DNA of 64,000 nucleotides from Dermacentor variabilis (Eukaryota > Arthropoda > Arachnida > Ixodida > Ixodidae), in assembly GCF_050947875.1 (NCBI RefSeq), contig NC_134569.1:22233631-22297630 (forward strand), written 5' to 3'. The notes under the pieces were generated by a model. It saw only the letters and a list, made by a program, of their open reading frames with translations. It was not told the DNA's origin and did no database searches. The number at the start of each line of letters is the position of its first letter. Within the stretch, counting starts at the first letter, position 1. Below, in pieces: positions 43,501-54,239 of the stretch. Both the position numbers and the translations under genes were made by a program.

Positions 43501-44032
43501 GGGGCAGTTGTTTATATAACGACTTTGAAGGCAGTCTCATTTTAATGCGCGCTCACTTTTCAACATCTTGAAGGTCGCGCCTAATTCGAGATATTTATTA
43601 TCGAATTTCAACGGTGAATCCAGGCAATATCGAAACCTAGCGTGCCGGAATATCAGAAAGAACGACTCCGCTATCAATAACAGAGCGAAACGGCCCGTGA
43701 CAAGCTCAAGGAAATTGGAAACCGAACGCCTCAACCAGTCGGGGCAGCTACTGACACGGCACGCTTCGCCTGGCAAGCATGTGGCGACTGTGTGCTGGGT
43801 CAGGATTTGGGCGCGACATACGATCACTCAAAGTTCGCCCTACAATCCTTTGTGGGGCGTTTCCGTTGGACACGCAGCGGGACGAGCTCGGTATCGACAT
43901 TGCCTCGATTTACCTTCGGAATTCGATTATGAATATACCGAATTAGTTATGTGCGATTTTCGGGATATTTAAAAAATGGGTGCTCATTCAAATGTGACTG
44001 CCTCCAAATTTCCCATTTAAACAACTGCCCCC
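43501..44032. mobile_element. Terminal-inverted-repeat element (MITE-like)
   Basis: Inverted arms of about 150 bp start GGGGCAGTTGTTTATATAAC (43501) and, on the other strand, GGGGCAGTTGTTTAAATGGG (44032). They go on to share GGCAGTC(T/A)CATTT(T/G)AATG and ATCGAATT(T/C) blocks. As a result, frames on opposite strands carry similar peptides (FRYCLDSPLKFD and YRHCLDLPSEFD). The central 220 bp has no transposase. It lies in the receptor intron. No clear target duplication was seen, and the element may extend left into GGGCGGGTTTTTTAGCACC at 43331. Confidence 0.7.
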
Positions 44033-44394
44033 AAGAGAGTGGTCGCGCCGAGCGTCTCTACGCGCTCGCTTGGCCGCGGGGAATTCGTTAGGATGTTCTA
44101 TGCCGCTTGTCGACGCCCGTGGCATAGTGGTTTCAATAACGGGCATCTGTACTACACGTAGTGTGTACCGTCGGCAAATTTTAATGGTGTTTATTCAATT
44201 ATCTATAACAGAGTTCTGTGATGAAAACGATGGCTTCACAATGTCACGAAGCCGTTTGAAGCCCGGAGGACGACGTTTGGGCAAATATATGTGTGACCAT
44301 CACTCCCATGTTGGCTGACAAAATAACGCGTTTTATGTCCGTGCGCCCACTAGTGGGAGGCGGTAAGCGTGCAGCCACGATAGCGGTACGGGCT

Positions 44395-44515
44395 TTTTCG
44401 TCTCTTTCGTCTTTCTAACCCCCATCTCCCATCGCTGATGTAGGGCAGCAAACCGGAGACTGATATCTGGTTAAACTCCCTGCCTTTCCTCTTTATCTCT
44501 CTCCCTCTCTTGGGA
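44395..44515 (+). mobile_element. LINE G-type 3' UTR fragment in receptor intron
   Basis: GATGTAGGGCAGCAAACCGG followed by ATATCTGGTTAAACTCCC and CT-rich sequence match the LINE G 3' end (59367-59439) closely. Only the terminal hundred or so bases are present, about 100 bases from the TM5 exon donor site. Confidence 0.8.
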
Positions 44516-44613
44516 CACGAAACTGAAGGATTAATGTAACAGAGCAGAAAATGGGACCCCGGGCACCTGGCCAAAGAATGCCACGCATTAAAATGACGAG
44601 GAAAGTTTCTTAC

Positions 44614-44818
44614 CGTGCGATTCTTTCGCTTGGCGATGTATTTCCCAAAGTATTCGGCCATACGAGACAATGATGGCGCCAAAAGGGATGCCGTAGAGTA
44701 CAAGCAGGCAGAAGAGGTTGTACAGCGTCTCATGAACGGGCGATGGGAACGACGAGAAGGTGACGCACTGCCAGAAGCCCTGAACTTCCGGGTGCTCCAT
44801 GACGCGGAAGATGAGCGC
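44614..44818 (-). CDS. GnRH/AKH/corazonin-type GPCR, TM5 exon
   Basis: A 205-base exon between an acceptor (TTTTCCACGCAG) and a donor (CACG|GTAAGA). It encodes ALIFRVMEHPEVQGFWQCVTF, the second extracellular loop with the Cys expected to bond to TM3, then SPVHETLYNLFCLLVLYGIP and FGAIIVSYGRILWEIHRQA, which are TM5 and the start of loop 3. It ends one base into a codon, which the acceptor chosen for the next exon completes (GCC, Ala). An FRV...QCVTF loop and PxxY-like TM5 are usual in GnRH/corazonin receptors. The 2.95-kb intron downstream is full of mobile elements. Confidence 0.85.
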
Positions 44819-45284
44819 CTGCGTGGAAAATCAGATTCAGCGAGGCCAACGGCATAACAAGGGTTCTCAGAAACATGCCGGAAGTTAATGTCGGAGAAAG
44901 TAACCGGATCACGCGAGACTAGAATGGTGAAATATATATCTCTCTGGAAAAAAAAAGGAAATAAAAAAACTACGTGGTATAAGGGCCTCGTATAGAAATT
45001 ATTACCAGCTTCTCTGCCACGCTTATTAAAAAAGAAAATATTAAAAAAAAAGGCGGAAGTGTGTCTGCGCGTGTGCCTCCACGTGCGTGTGCGCACTGGA
45101 GGGGAGGGGGGTTAAAATGTTATAATATGCAAGAAGAAGCAGATTCAAACAAACGCGGCACGTGCAGGGTACCATAGTAAGCGCAAAATATAAATAAAAT
45201 TGTGCATTATCGCTATACCCACATGAGTAGCCGTGTTGTTACAATTTCTATTACACTCATAAGCGGGCATATTTTCACAAACAT

Positions 45285-45425
45285 ATTTTTTTACTTTATT
45301 TATTAAGTACTGCTAGCCTGAATTCCAGGCCTTAAGATATGCCCTTCTATGTTATCTACTACTTGCACATGTGTAGTAAGCGCGCGGCAAGTATGCACCC
45401 ACCTATACACATAACACAAATTTAA
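45285..45425 (-). mobile_element. LINE D-type 3' end fragment
   Basis: On the minus strand CCTGGAATTCAGGCTAGCAG runs into TACTTAATAAATAAAGTAAA, the layout of the LINE D end at 25640-25544. Coding sequence is absent. Confidence 0.5.
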
Positions 45426-45564
45426 ACATCCTGAGAATAATCGATATTTGCGCTGACATATGCAAATTGCCGACTCGAACTGCCGGTGACCGCTGCTTCT
45501 TGCTAGAGTTTGTGTTCCTGATTCTTAAACGTCAGCGATGACCACGGAGATTCATCGGAGATGC

Positions 45565-45617
45565 ATCACCAGTAGTGATTATTCACCAGTAGTGAAATGC
45601 ATCACCAGTAGTGAAAC
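45565..45617. repeat. Short tandem repeat, three units
   Basis: TCACCAGTAGTGA occurs three times at intervals of about 18 bp, with ATGCA spacers in two of them. Confidence 0.8.
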
Positions 45618-45740
45618 CTATTAACTGTGTCAACAGCAAGATGCCATAGCTGACACAGCGATTGTTTGTGTCGTGAGTTTATGACGAGGCTCAGATGCCC
45701 ACGAGGCGGATTGGCCACACTGAAGAAAAAAAAAAAGAAA

Positions 45741-45805
45741 CGGATGGACCGACGGACGGGCAGACAGACAGACTAACAGACGCGGACGGATGGATGGACA
45801 GACAG
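45741..45805. repeat. GGAC/GACA-rich simple repeat
   Basis: Imperfect GGAC, GGAT and GACA tetramers form a purine-rich low-complexity run. The 61-codon frame across it (PTDGQTDRLTDADGWMDRQ) is a by-product. Confidence 0.8.
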
Positions 45806-46461
45806 AGAGAGTCAGTGAGTTGCGTTAAACATTACCTTGCATGCAATGTAATGGTGTTTATCTATGTAGCATATACATAATACAAAGCAAGACGTGTTTG
45901 CTTGAGGCACTGCTGTGCGCCAATGTTCCTAACCTGCGAGAATAGACAGTAGAGAGTTTTAGCAGTGCCGTGTTAACGTATGGTAAGTGCGGTTTACAGA
46001 ACGGTATATTACCGTTCCGTACTAACCTACCGCGATGACCGAAGACGTTTTAGCTGCGTGTGCCGCTCGATGCGGACGGTAATGTGATAATGATGATAGC
46101 GGCTAACATTGGGGCTTTGCAGAATCCAATAACTATGTGCTGAGCACGAAACATTCATTTTGACGAATACTAGAAAGCTTTAGCTTGTCCATACACGCAT
46201 CATTCCTTGCAGAAGTGCCCGGCTACGGCAAACGTAGGAGGCAGTCGCAAGGCGGGTAGCGACATGTTGTGACACTTTGTCCTGCAACACGTGAAACATC
46301 TTTTCGTTTGTTACATAGGTGTTCTTAGCTAATCAATATACAAAAAAGGGTTAGTTTGTTGTAAATTGCACCGCTGCCGACACTTTATACCAGCAGATAA
46401 GGAGAATATAGTTAGTTACTTCAATAAAAAATCTGCGTCCCCTCTAAGTAAACTAAGTAAA

Positions 46462-46612
46462 CTCTAAGTAAACTAAGCACTGGCCGCTGTCTGAGGAAGG
46501 GGAGGGGGGGGGTTTGTGGGTTAGTATCCCGACCCCCGCCGCCCCTGAACCCCATCAAGGACATAATAAAGTGTTATCTCTCTCTCTCTCCCTCTCTCTC
46601 TCTAAGTAAACT
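46462..46612 (+). mobile_element. Very short LINE insertion with 13-bp TSD
   Basis: CTCTAAGTAAACT at 46462-46474 and 46600-46612 flanks about 125 bp. The insert ends CATCAAGGACATAATAAAGT then TATCTCTCTCTC, like the AATAAAG-(CT)n end of LINE C, so it is a severely 5'-truncated copy of that family. The left flank itself holds several CTAAGTAAA repeats, which could have shifted the exact border. Confidence 0.75.
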
Positions 46613-46953
46613 TTGTATCAGTAGATGGCGCCAACAACACGAAATGTTATTTATGCCACTTCTTATTTTGTTTTTATTTTCGATGAATTTCTCTTCTCAA
46701 TATTTTTTTTCATTCAGCCGCAGTACATTAATCGCCTGTTACGTACGGCTACAATTTCAGTTCAGTTCAGCCCAAGTTTACCTTCCGGTTAGATGGGCTA
46801 TCATACTTGGTGCCATTTCATCGCGCCGCGGAAGGTGAATTCAAGTGAACTCTTGCCTTGATCCTATCATGGTGAAAAAAGCACGCGAGACGTGGCCATG
46901 CACGACGTGGACTCTGTGGCGGACGCCAGCTTCTTACTGTTTTCGCTTGGTGC

Positions 46954-46987
46954 GGCTCGGCTTGCAAAACACGGTGCAAGCCGAGCC
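46954..46987. repeat. 13-bp stem-loop
   Basis: GGCTCGGCTTGCA and its exact complement TGCAAGCCGAGCC flank an eight-base AAACACGG loop. No nearby poly-T run; the role is unknown. Confidence 0.7.
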
Positions 46988-47049
46988 TTACCGACTCCTT
47001 ACCGTTCAGTATGCCTACAGTGCACTATTTCCTAGTAGAACCCTCGAAG

Positions 47050-47310
47050 TGGAAGGGGAAACGGCGCCGTGGTAGCTCAATTGCTAGAGCATCGCACGCG
47101 TAATGCGAAGGTTGTGGGATCGTTCCCCAGCTGCGGCAAGTTGTTTCTTCATCCACTTTAATTTCCATTAATTTGTCGTTTCTTTATTTCATTTATTAAG
47201 CACAAGTAATTTACCCTATGTTATGCTTGCTGTCAATGCTTGTTGGCTTCTATGATATGACTAATAAAAATCGGGCCCCTCGGTTAACCCCCCTTCTTTT
47301 CGTTTGTTAG
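47050..47310 (+). mobile_element. tRNA-derived SINE S2, third copy
   Basis: TGGAAGGGGAAACGGCGCCG, then GTGGTAGCTCAATTGCTAGA (A box, close to consensus) and GGTTGTGGGATCGTTCCCC (B box), then the S2 body to AAAAATCGGGCCCCTCGG and TTCGTTTGTTAG. This is the best preserved S2 promoter in the window. Confidence 0.85.
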
Positions 47311-47658
47311 TGTTGTCGTTAGATTTGGTTTGGTTTACTTAGAGGAATGTCCTTGTTGTCACCGTAATCACCGTAGCGGGACATACCTGCTGCTAGGTTG
47401 GGGATTCAAGTTCACAGCAATACGTATGAGGGCTACCTGAACTATCTGTTGTGTGAACAATGGCTCTCTTCAGTGTTCAGGGATGGCGGCTGGTCTTCCA
47501 TTGATAGCCTTGAGGTATCGATCAACTGTATGTACTGCACATGGATCCATTACTCTATCTGTTTTCATAAGGAGTTATCGTCCAACTTTTACTCAATACA
47601 CTCCGGCATATTTCTGCATCGTTGACAGCCGCCGTCAACAAAACAACGGTACAGTCTT

Positions 47659-47778
47659 TTGCAAACATCACTTACAGTGCGTAAATAGACAGGGACCAAA
47701 AGAACGACGAAGACAAGCGCTTGCCTTTGTCGTTCCTTTGCTTCCTTTCTATGTAACCGCTGTAAGTAATGTTTGCAA
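47659..47778. repeat. Spacer-free palindrome P4, 120 bp
   Basis: Arms of 60 bp start TTGCAAACAT and meet at AAGCGCTT (centre between 47718 and 47719). Arm identity is about 49 of 60 by my alignment. It has the same length and spacer-free layout as P2, though the arm sequences differ. Confidence 0.85.
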
Positions 47779-49030
47779 TGGAACACCAACTAGACCGTAC
47801 GCAAACACTGCTTCAGTACAGTCTTTTTGGACATCCTCTCGAACGCATCAGTCGGGCACTCTCTTCCAAGTCTGGATCGAATCTACTTCCCTCGGGGGTG
47901 CTCGTGCACTAGTTATGTTTTATCTTTCAGTGTGTAATTTGTGCGGAGGTGGAGTCGTGTATTCTGCTGGCTCTTTGATTCGCTCTCCTGAGCGACCCCG
48001 AGCCCAACCCCATTTACCATCCCACTCAGTGCGGAATAATAAAACTTGATTCGTGAAGCGTACGCACAAGAATAGATCAGTGGGTCGTAGAGCTAAAAAC
48101 GTAGATACAAAGTTTAGAACAGGGAAAACTTGAAATTGGACCGTGGAGCTCATCGCATTGGCGCAATCGCCTCGTTCTTCGCATTCTTGCAAGCTTCAGG
48201 CAATGTATGTCGGTCGGTTAGCACCATGAAGCGCCGCGTGTCGCACGGTAGAGGATTTCTCATCTTCCAGTCTAAACTGAACATTTGTGTGGGTCCCACT
48301 CGAGCAAACAATCGAGCCGTTTTAAAGCATGCCTACCAATCGCCGATCGAGTTATGGTTCATAACGCGCCGTCGTAAACCCTAACCAGTCATTTCGTGTG
48401 GCACTATTGCTCTGTATAAACGCTTACCATCGATCGCTAATGCCCCTCTCAGACTGGCAAAGCGGCGCTCAGTTATCAATCTAATCTGAACTAGTCCTCG
48501 TGCCCTAATAGTATTTTTGTTTCATGAGCGTCAGAGTGTGCCGGTCCATTCTGTAGCTTTGTTCAACATGTTGGGGCCATTGCGTTGTATATAGTCGAAT
48601 AACCTCTTTATCCTCATGCGGCAATCCCAGACATGAGCTTTTAGAGAATATAACAGCTGAAGCGAAGGCAGAAAATTACACTTTGTTTGAACAGTTACAA
48701 AGGAACTTTCGCCAAAATTACTTAATCAGTGCAGATATTGCGAATACTCTCTGCAGCATTCTGATCACAATTAAATTTGTCTCTGGCGCCAGTGGCTTAT
48801 TGACATCAGTGCTGTGATGTGAGAGTCTATTTGCTGCACAAAACTGAGTGCAGTTACTCATAGAAATATTTAAAAAATTAAAATTAAGAATTGATCAATC
48901 CATTTGTCTTATTTCAGCACAAGAACAAAGTTCAAGAACAATAACAAGGTATCTACTACGAAGACGATCACGGTACCGCTCTCAGCTGAAGTCCTCTTTA
49001 TTGTGATCTCTGCGTAATTGATACCGTAGG
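47779..49030. other. Unassigned DNA
   Basis: No domain is recognised in the frames at 47453-48049 (which crosses the palindrome), 47920-48192 or 48130-48384. Receptor exons for TM1-TM4, expected upstream of the TM5 exon on the minus strand, were looked for here and not seen. Confidence 0.45.
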
Positions 49031-49036
49031 ATAATA

Positions 49037-49270
49037 TCTTTGTTCGGGCTAGTTGGTTAGATACAGTAATGGGGGTCATAGTGCTGAAAGACACGGACAA
49101 GAGCGAGATAACACGAGGAGCGCCAACTTTCAACTGAGTGTTTATTTCCAGAAGAACATTGGGGGGTATTTGTAGGCCCCCATACCGAAAAAGCCCAATG
49201 ACCGCACATGAAAATCAGCCAGAAAACCAGACGCTGCTTCCGCATAATTCATCTCATGCTAAGCTAGTGA
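49037..49270 (-). repeat. Inverted repeat pair, left copy
   Basis: On the minus strand it reads TCATTGGGCTTTTTCGGTAT, GGGGGCCTACAAATAC, TTGAAAGTTGGCGCTCCTCG and GCTCTTGTCCGTGTCTTTCA. The same blocks in the same order occur on the plus strand at 49940-50112. Intervening differences include an insertion of GTTCTTCTGG-type sequence. Its class is unknown. Confidence 0.75.
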
Positions 49271-49282
49271 AAAGAGCAATCG

Positions 49283-49648
49283 CTAACTTGTGTTTCGACA
49301 ACGCACTCCGAAAATCGTGCCTCCATAAATAATATGTCTGAAGCTTTGACTTACAAAAAGAGCGTCTATCCGCCGCAGGTACCATGTACTTGTTTCAGAA
49401 GAAGAAAGTCCTTTGAAGTTAAAGAAACAGAATGGTACGCGCATGAGCATTTGCGACAATATGAGAAAGGTGGTTGTGCCGTATTTGCCTAACGTATCAC
49501 ACGCAATGAAGAAACTTGGATGAAAGGTTAAAGTAGATGTAATATTATCTGCTCCGAAAAAACTGCTCAGGTTATGCGGTGTCACAGATCCGTTTGCCAA
49601 AAAACGCGCAGATTGTAAAAAATACTCATCTGGCCTCTGTTGTGTCAT
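49283..49648 (-). CDS. Unrecognised 121-codon frame
   Basis: The frame begins MTQQRPDEYFLQSARFLANG and contains three possible N-glycosylation sequons (NGS, NLS, NIT) and a hydrophobic stretch FFIACDTLGKYGTTTFLIL. No family is recognised. It lies between two inverted repeat copies, so it may be part of an unknown element; equally it may be a chance frame. Confidence 0.25.
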   Translation of the reverse strand: MTQQRPDEYFLQSARFLANGSVTPHNLSSFFGADNITSTLTFHPSFFIACDTLGKYGTTTFLILSQMLMRVPFCFFNFKGLSSSETSTWYLRRIDALFVSQSFRHIIYGGTIFGVRCRNTS

Positions 49649-49939
49649 GCTTAAAGAATGTTGTGTAATGCCTCCCGTTATCGTGTCGGAAGATTTATAT
49701 TGGGCAGTCTGGGAGCTGCCTTAAAGATATGTTAAGAGAATATAACCAAAAATTGAACCGATACCGGGATGGTCATGTGTCTGTGCATTGCGGTAATTGT
49801 GGGTGCAAACCCTTGCTTAAGAAGTGCTCTGTTCTGTATATAAATGTAGATAAAGTTATGTCACAGATGCTTTAGTAGCGAGGGCCGCTGATAACTGCGT
49901 CAGTTCCTCTTCAGCTTCTCTGACTACAAGTGAATTCGC

Positions 49940-50112
49940 GTTCCTGGAAGCGGCTGGAATTCATGAGTGGTGATTGGGCCTTTTCGGTTGGCGGGCCTAC
50001 AAATCTGGCGTTTTTCTGGAATTCAGCTGAAAGTTGGCGCTCGTCCTGTCGTCTCGCTGTTGTCCGTGCCTTCAAGTGCTACGACTCCCATTGCTGTAGA
50101 ATAACAGTCGGG
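49940..50112 (+). repeat. Inverted repeat pair, right copy
   Basis: Carries TGATTGGGCCTTTTCGGTTG, CGGGCCTACAAATCTGGCG, CTGAAAGTTGGCGCTCGTCC and GCTGTTGTCCGTGCCTTCAA, then GAATAAAGCTTG. It mirrors 49037-49270 and directly precedes LINE F. The GAATAAAG end suggests the 3' end of a transcribed unit. Confidence 0.75.
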
Positions 50113-50329
50113 AATAAAGCTTGAAACTCACTCGACTACATCCTCCGAGCCCAAACTTTGTAACCGGCTTTTGCGATCACGGGTTCATCGCACTATTCGC
50201 GTAAGCGGCTGACGTTGCTACACAAGGCGTCTAGATGCAGTGAGTTTTGTGGCATGTCAGGCCGCATAGCCACGGTCATCCTCGAAAGAGTGGCCACATT
50301 TTCTTTCCGCGCTTTTCTTCTGGCCCTCC

Positions 50330-53300
50330 CCACAAGCCCGTCGTTGTTTGTTTTTACCTCCGAAGAAAAGAAGACGAAGTGCTTGGATTGGACCGTCCAT
50401 CGAGAGGCGGAGGACTTGTTTTCTTGATATCAACTAAAATATGCCACAAAGTAAAAATTTCCTACCAGTATATGTCTACGGAGTGTGAGATACTAGCAAT
50501 AGATGTAACTATTCCTGGTTGTTCCCCATTTTCCTTAGTTAATACATATTTTCCCACAGGCGTGCATGATACTCGTTTCCTCGATACCGTTGTCAACTCT
50601 TGTAGGAAAGAAATTGTGATAGCCGGAGACTTTAATTCGCATCATGTGCCTTGGGGTTTCAAAATGGACTCATGTGGAAAGCGATTATCCGAGTGGGCAA
50701 TTAATCAAAATTTTTTTTGCTTAAACACGAAGTCAGCTACCTTTATTCAGGGTTTTCTAAATCGGCATTGGATCTAACATTTGCCAGTTCAGGAATTTCC
50801 GTAGCTTCCTGGTCTACTGTCGACTCAGCTTCAAATAGTGACCATCTACCTATTAGGTTTGACATTGTCTGCCCTGTTATTCCCCTGGAATCTCCGACGC
50901 GTACATTTGTCAATTACCAGAAATTTCAGAGTATCTTGAAAACGGTCCTCAATTCCCAGAAAACGCTACCGAATGACATCAAAGCCATGAGGCTTTGCGC
51001 AGTAGTAAAAAGTTCCTTTAAAAAGTCCCAATTTAATGTTAAGATAAGCAAAAGTGCACCTCTCTTTGGTGGAATTCGGATTGCACGCGGCAATATAGAA
51101 GACGAAAAGCCGCGTGGAAGAAATTACCTTACAATCAGTGCCCGAGTAACTGGAGTGATTATGAATTCGCAGATGCTGCGTTCAAGAGAACAGTTTCGAA
51201 TGCCAAACACGAGTATCACGAAAAACATCACGAATTCCTCTCTAAGCCCAGCAACAAAAGATCTCTGCTCAGATTCCTTCGATATAGAAAATTCATGCCA
51301 ACACCAGCGAATACTGAATCGATAATACTTTCACCACGCGAGTTATCTGCCTCGTTAGAATTCATAGGAAAGGGCTTAGCGCAACGCTTAACATCACGTT
51401 TGCCGAATGCGCCACTAAGGCCTCCCATCGCCGATGACTTCGTGGAAGTCACAGTGTCAGAGCTCTCCAATGTCCTTAGATCCAGCTCCAGGTCCTGACG
51501 GCATTTCCATTGACATGCTAAAAATGTTGTTTGAAATGTCTTCTAATGACATTCTTAACGCAGTCAATTATTCTCTAAAAAATGCTTGGATTCCACCAGA
51601 ATGGAGGACAGCCAAAGTTATTCCGCTGCTTAAAAAACAAGGACCTGGCTACAACCTTGACAACATTAGGACTATTTCTCTTACGTCAAATATGGTAAAA
51701 CTAATTGAAAGAGTTTTATATGATCGTATGATGGGGATCATATATCTAAAAATTCGTTACTGAGCCCAAGTCAAATAAGTTTCCGGCCCAGTCTCTCCAT
51801 TTGGTGTGCGCATGTAGATTTGGAAAGCCGCATCCAACTTGCTCAGCAAAACACTTGACATAGCAAAAGCTTATGACAGCGTTGAGTACTCTCTACTGCT
51901 GGACACATTACACTCCTACAATTTTTCGAAATATATAACGGCATGGATTTTTGAATTTCTAAGAAACAAAAAATTTCATTGTTTTATAAACGGCTTTTCT
52001 TCAAGAATGTTCGATCAGACAAGAGGAGTGCCCCAGGGGGCTGTTCTGTCTCCTATACTATTTAACCTGTTGACGAGTTCAGTACCACTGCACCAGGATG
52101 TGAATCTGTATGTCTATGCAGATGACATTGCATTTTTCGCGACAGCTAGAGACATCAATTCCCTACACCTGTCTTTGCAAACGTACCTCTGTACTCTACA
52201 GACGTGGCTTCACAACCTGCACCTGTCCCTAAACGTAAAAAAAAGTGCAGTCCTTGTTTTTCCGCTTTCCGGGCCGTTACAGTTATCATTAGTATATGAA
52301 CAGAGAACCATTCCTCAGGTAGAGTCGCTTAAATACTTGGGTATCACATATGACGGAAAACTGAACTGGCGTTCTCACACAGAAAATATTGGAACGAAGG
52401 CGACACGAGCCGTAGGTTTACTACGTAGAATCAGTAACCGACGCTCTGGTGTGCGAAGTGACACATTAATTATGATTTATTGTATGTATGTACGACCGAT
52501 TCTAGAATTTGGTTGTGTTTTGTTCTCCGGAAGTGCAAAATATAAATTAAGGTCCCTTGTTCTGTTAGAAAGAGAAGCTCTTCGACTATGTTTAGGTCTT
52601 CCTAAATTCGTTGCTAATAATGTATTATACCAGGAAGCGTGCCTACCTACTCTTCACACACGATTCCGCATGCTTACGGTTCAAACCTACTTAACAGCTT
52701 ATGATTCTTCGCTACGACGTGGACAATATGCATTTATTAGTGAACCAAGTCCATTTTTTGAGACCACGTGGTCACGGTTCCATACCCCGCAAGTTGTATT
52801 TGTGCAAGCACAATTAGCACCTTTAAATGTTCGCCTTAGAGAAATAATTCCGCTCCATAGGTCTGCGGGGTCGCTGAAAATTGAATTCGCAGACACTTTT
52901 CTACACAATGCGAAATTTCTGCCCACAACATATTTGAATCACTGTTTACAAGATTATTTGGCTCGTTTCAAAATAAACGTAATAGCCACCGATGCTTCTT
53001 CGTGTGAAGAGAAGGCAGGTGTGGGTATCTACTCACCATCGCTCAATTGATCTTTTTCACTTCGCCTACCAGATTACACATCAGTTTTTCATCCCGAACT
53101 TCTGGCAATAGTTCTTGCCTTGCGGAAATTACCCATTCATATTACAAGAGTTATTATCGTCACAGATTCTCTATCTGTATGCAGCGCACTTACTGCGTCT
53201 ACAAAGTCGACAACCGGAAACGCTTTATTCATTAGCTTCCCCTCACTTAAGTTTAGTGCATATAGTATGGGTCCCTGGCCACCGAGACATTCACATTAAT

Positions 53301-54182
53301 GAAGTAGCCGATTCCTTAGCACGAGCTTCTTTAGCAGGTCCTGTGCTATTTGTGCTGCCGGCAACTGCGCACATTACTGCAGCCGGCAATATCGGCAATT
53401 TTCTTTGAGCGAAAACAAAAAAGCTCTGTCATTGGCAAAATCTTCAGATTTTTTACACTTAAATTATTCTTGGAACTAGCAATGGGGTCCTAACCGGAAA
53501 TTTGAAGTTTCATTTACTAGGCTGCGGTGCCGTATTCCAACACTTAATTTTTACTTGCACAGATGTGGTCTGGCGGTATCCCCTCTATGCTACCTCTGCA
53601 ATGAACCAGAAACTATAGATCATTTTTTATTATCATGCCGGCGGTTTTCTACTCATCGAAAACTTTGTCTAGAAATTCCACTTCAAAATTTAGGATTACC
53701 TTTAAGCAGCACTGTTGTACGCTCCCTTGGAGCAACAGTTTTGGGATATAGCCACAGGAACGTTTGCCTAGCCATTTATAATTTTCTATGTGGCACAAAG
53801 AAATGCCATGTTAATAGTTTTTAATTTCAAGAATTGATTTATTCCTACTGCAGTTTAGAAAATTCAAAAAGTAAAAGCACAAATTCACAGTCCAAATCTT
53901 ACTATTATTATTCATAATTTACCTTACTCAAGTTTAAGTATACCCTTTTTTTAAGATTCCTATCAACGCAAGGCTTACTATAGTATTGATCAATACTTTA
54001 TCTCATGTATTCATAGTTTATTTTGCATCTTGGATTATTTGTCTTCCTTTCTTTTCTCTTGTTATTTATTTATTACTCATTTATTTTATTTTATTTATTG
54101 ATTCATATTACCACCCGATTCGTCGCCTATCCCCCTCAGTGGGTTTGAGCCATTAACTGAGGCTTCATCATCATCATCATCA
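50330..54182 (+). mobile_element. LINE F, I-clade-like with RNase H
   Basis: Plus strand: endonuclease, reverse transcriptase, RNase H, a zinc tail, then a 3' UTR (53825-54165) closing in CATCATCATCATCAT at 54166-54180. The 5' end is truncated inside the endonuclease. Frames shift several times, but the reverse transcriptase part is open for 403 codons. LINE G begins immediately after its tail. Confidence 0.85.
50360..53824 (+). pseudogene. LINE F ORF2: endonuclease, RT, RNase H, zinc tail
   Basis: Endonuclease: SRGGGLVFLIS, VNTYFPTGVHDTRF, IVIAGDFNSHHVPWGF, then, after a frameshift, ALDLTFASSGI and SNSDHLPIRFDI. Fingers at 51480-51760: APGPDGISIDMLKM and WRTAKVIPLLKKQGPGYN. The open palm-thumb 51839-53050 has LDIAKAYDSVEYSLLL, TRGVPQGAVLSPILFNLL, YVYADDIAFF, ESLKYLGITYDGKLNW and LEREALRLCLGLPK, and runs into RNase H at ATDASSCEEKAGVGIYSP. 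The rest of RNase H is shifted: PELLAIVLALRK, IVTDSLSVC and VWVPGHRDIHINEVADSLA supply the E, D and D. The tail is CYLCNEPETIDHFLLSC. All four RNase H acids survive, but four or more frameshifts stop a single product. Confidence 0.85.
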
Positions 54183-54239
54183 ACAACATCTTGCCCGTCT
54201 CTGTGCTTTTCTGGACTTCTCACTGCACCTGTGGGGTCT

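Noticed and set aside
43537..43972. The opposed 96- and 134-codon frames as a sense/antisense gene pair.
   Set aside because: Their similar peptides come from the inverted arms of the TIR element.
49283..49648. The minus frame as an upstream receptor exon (extracellular N-terminus with sequons).
   Set aside because: No TM1 follows, no splice sites were convincing, and the frame is enclosed by inverted repeats.
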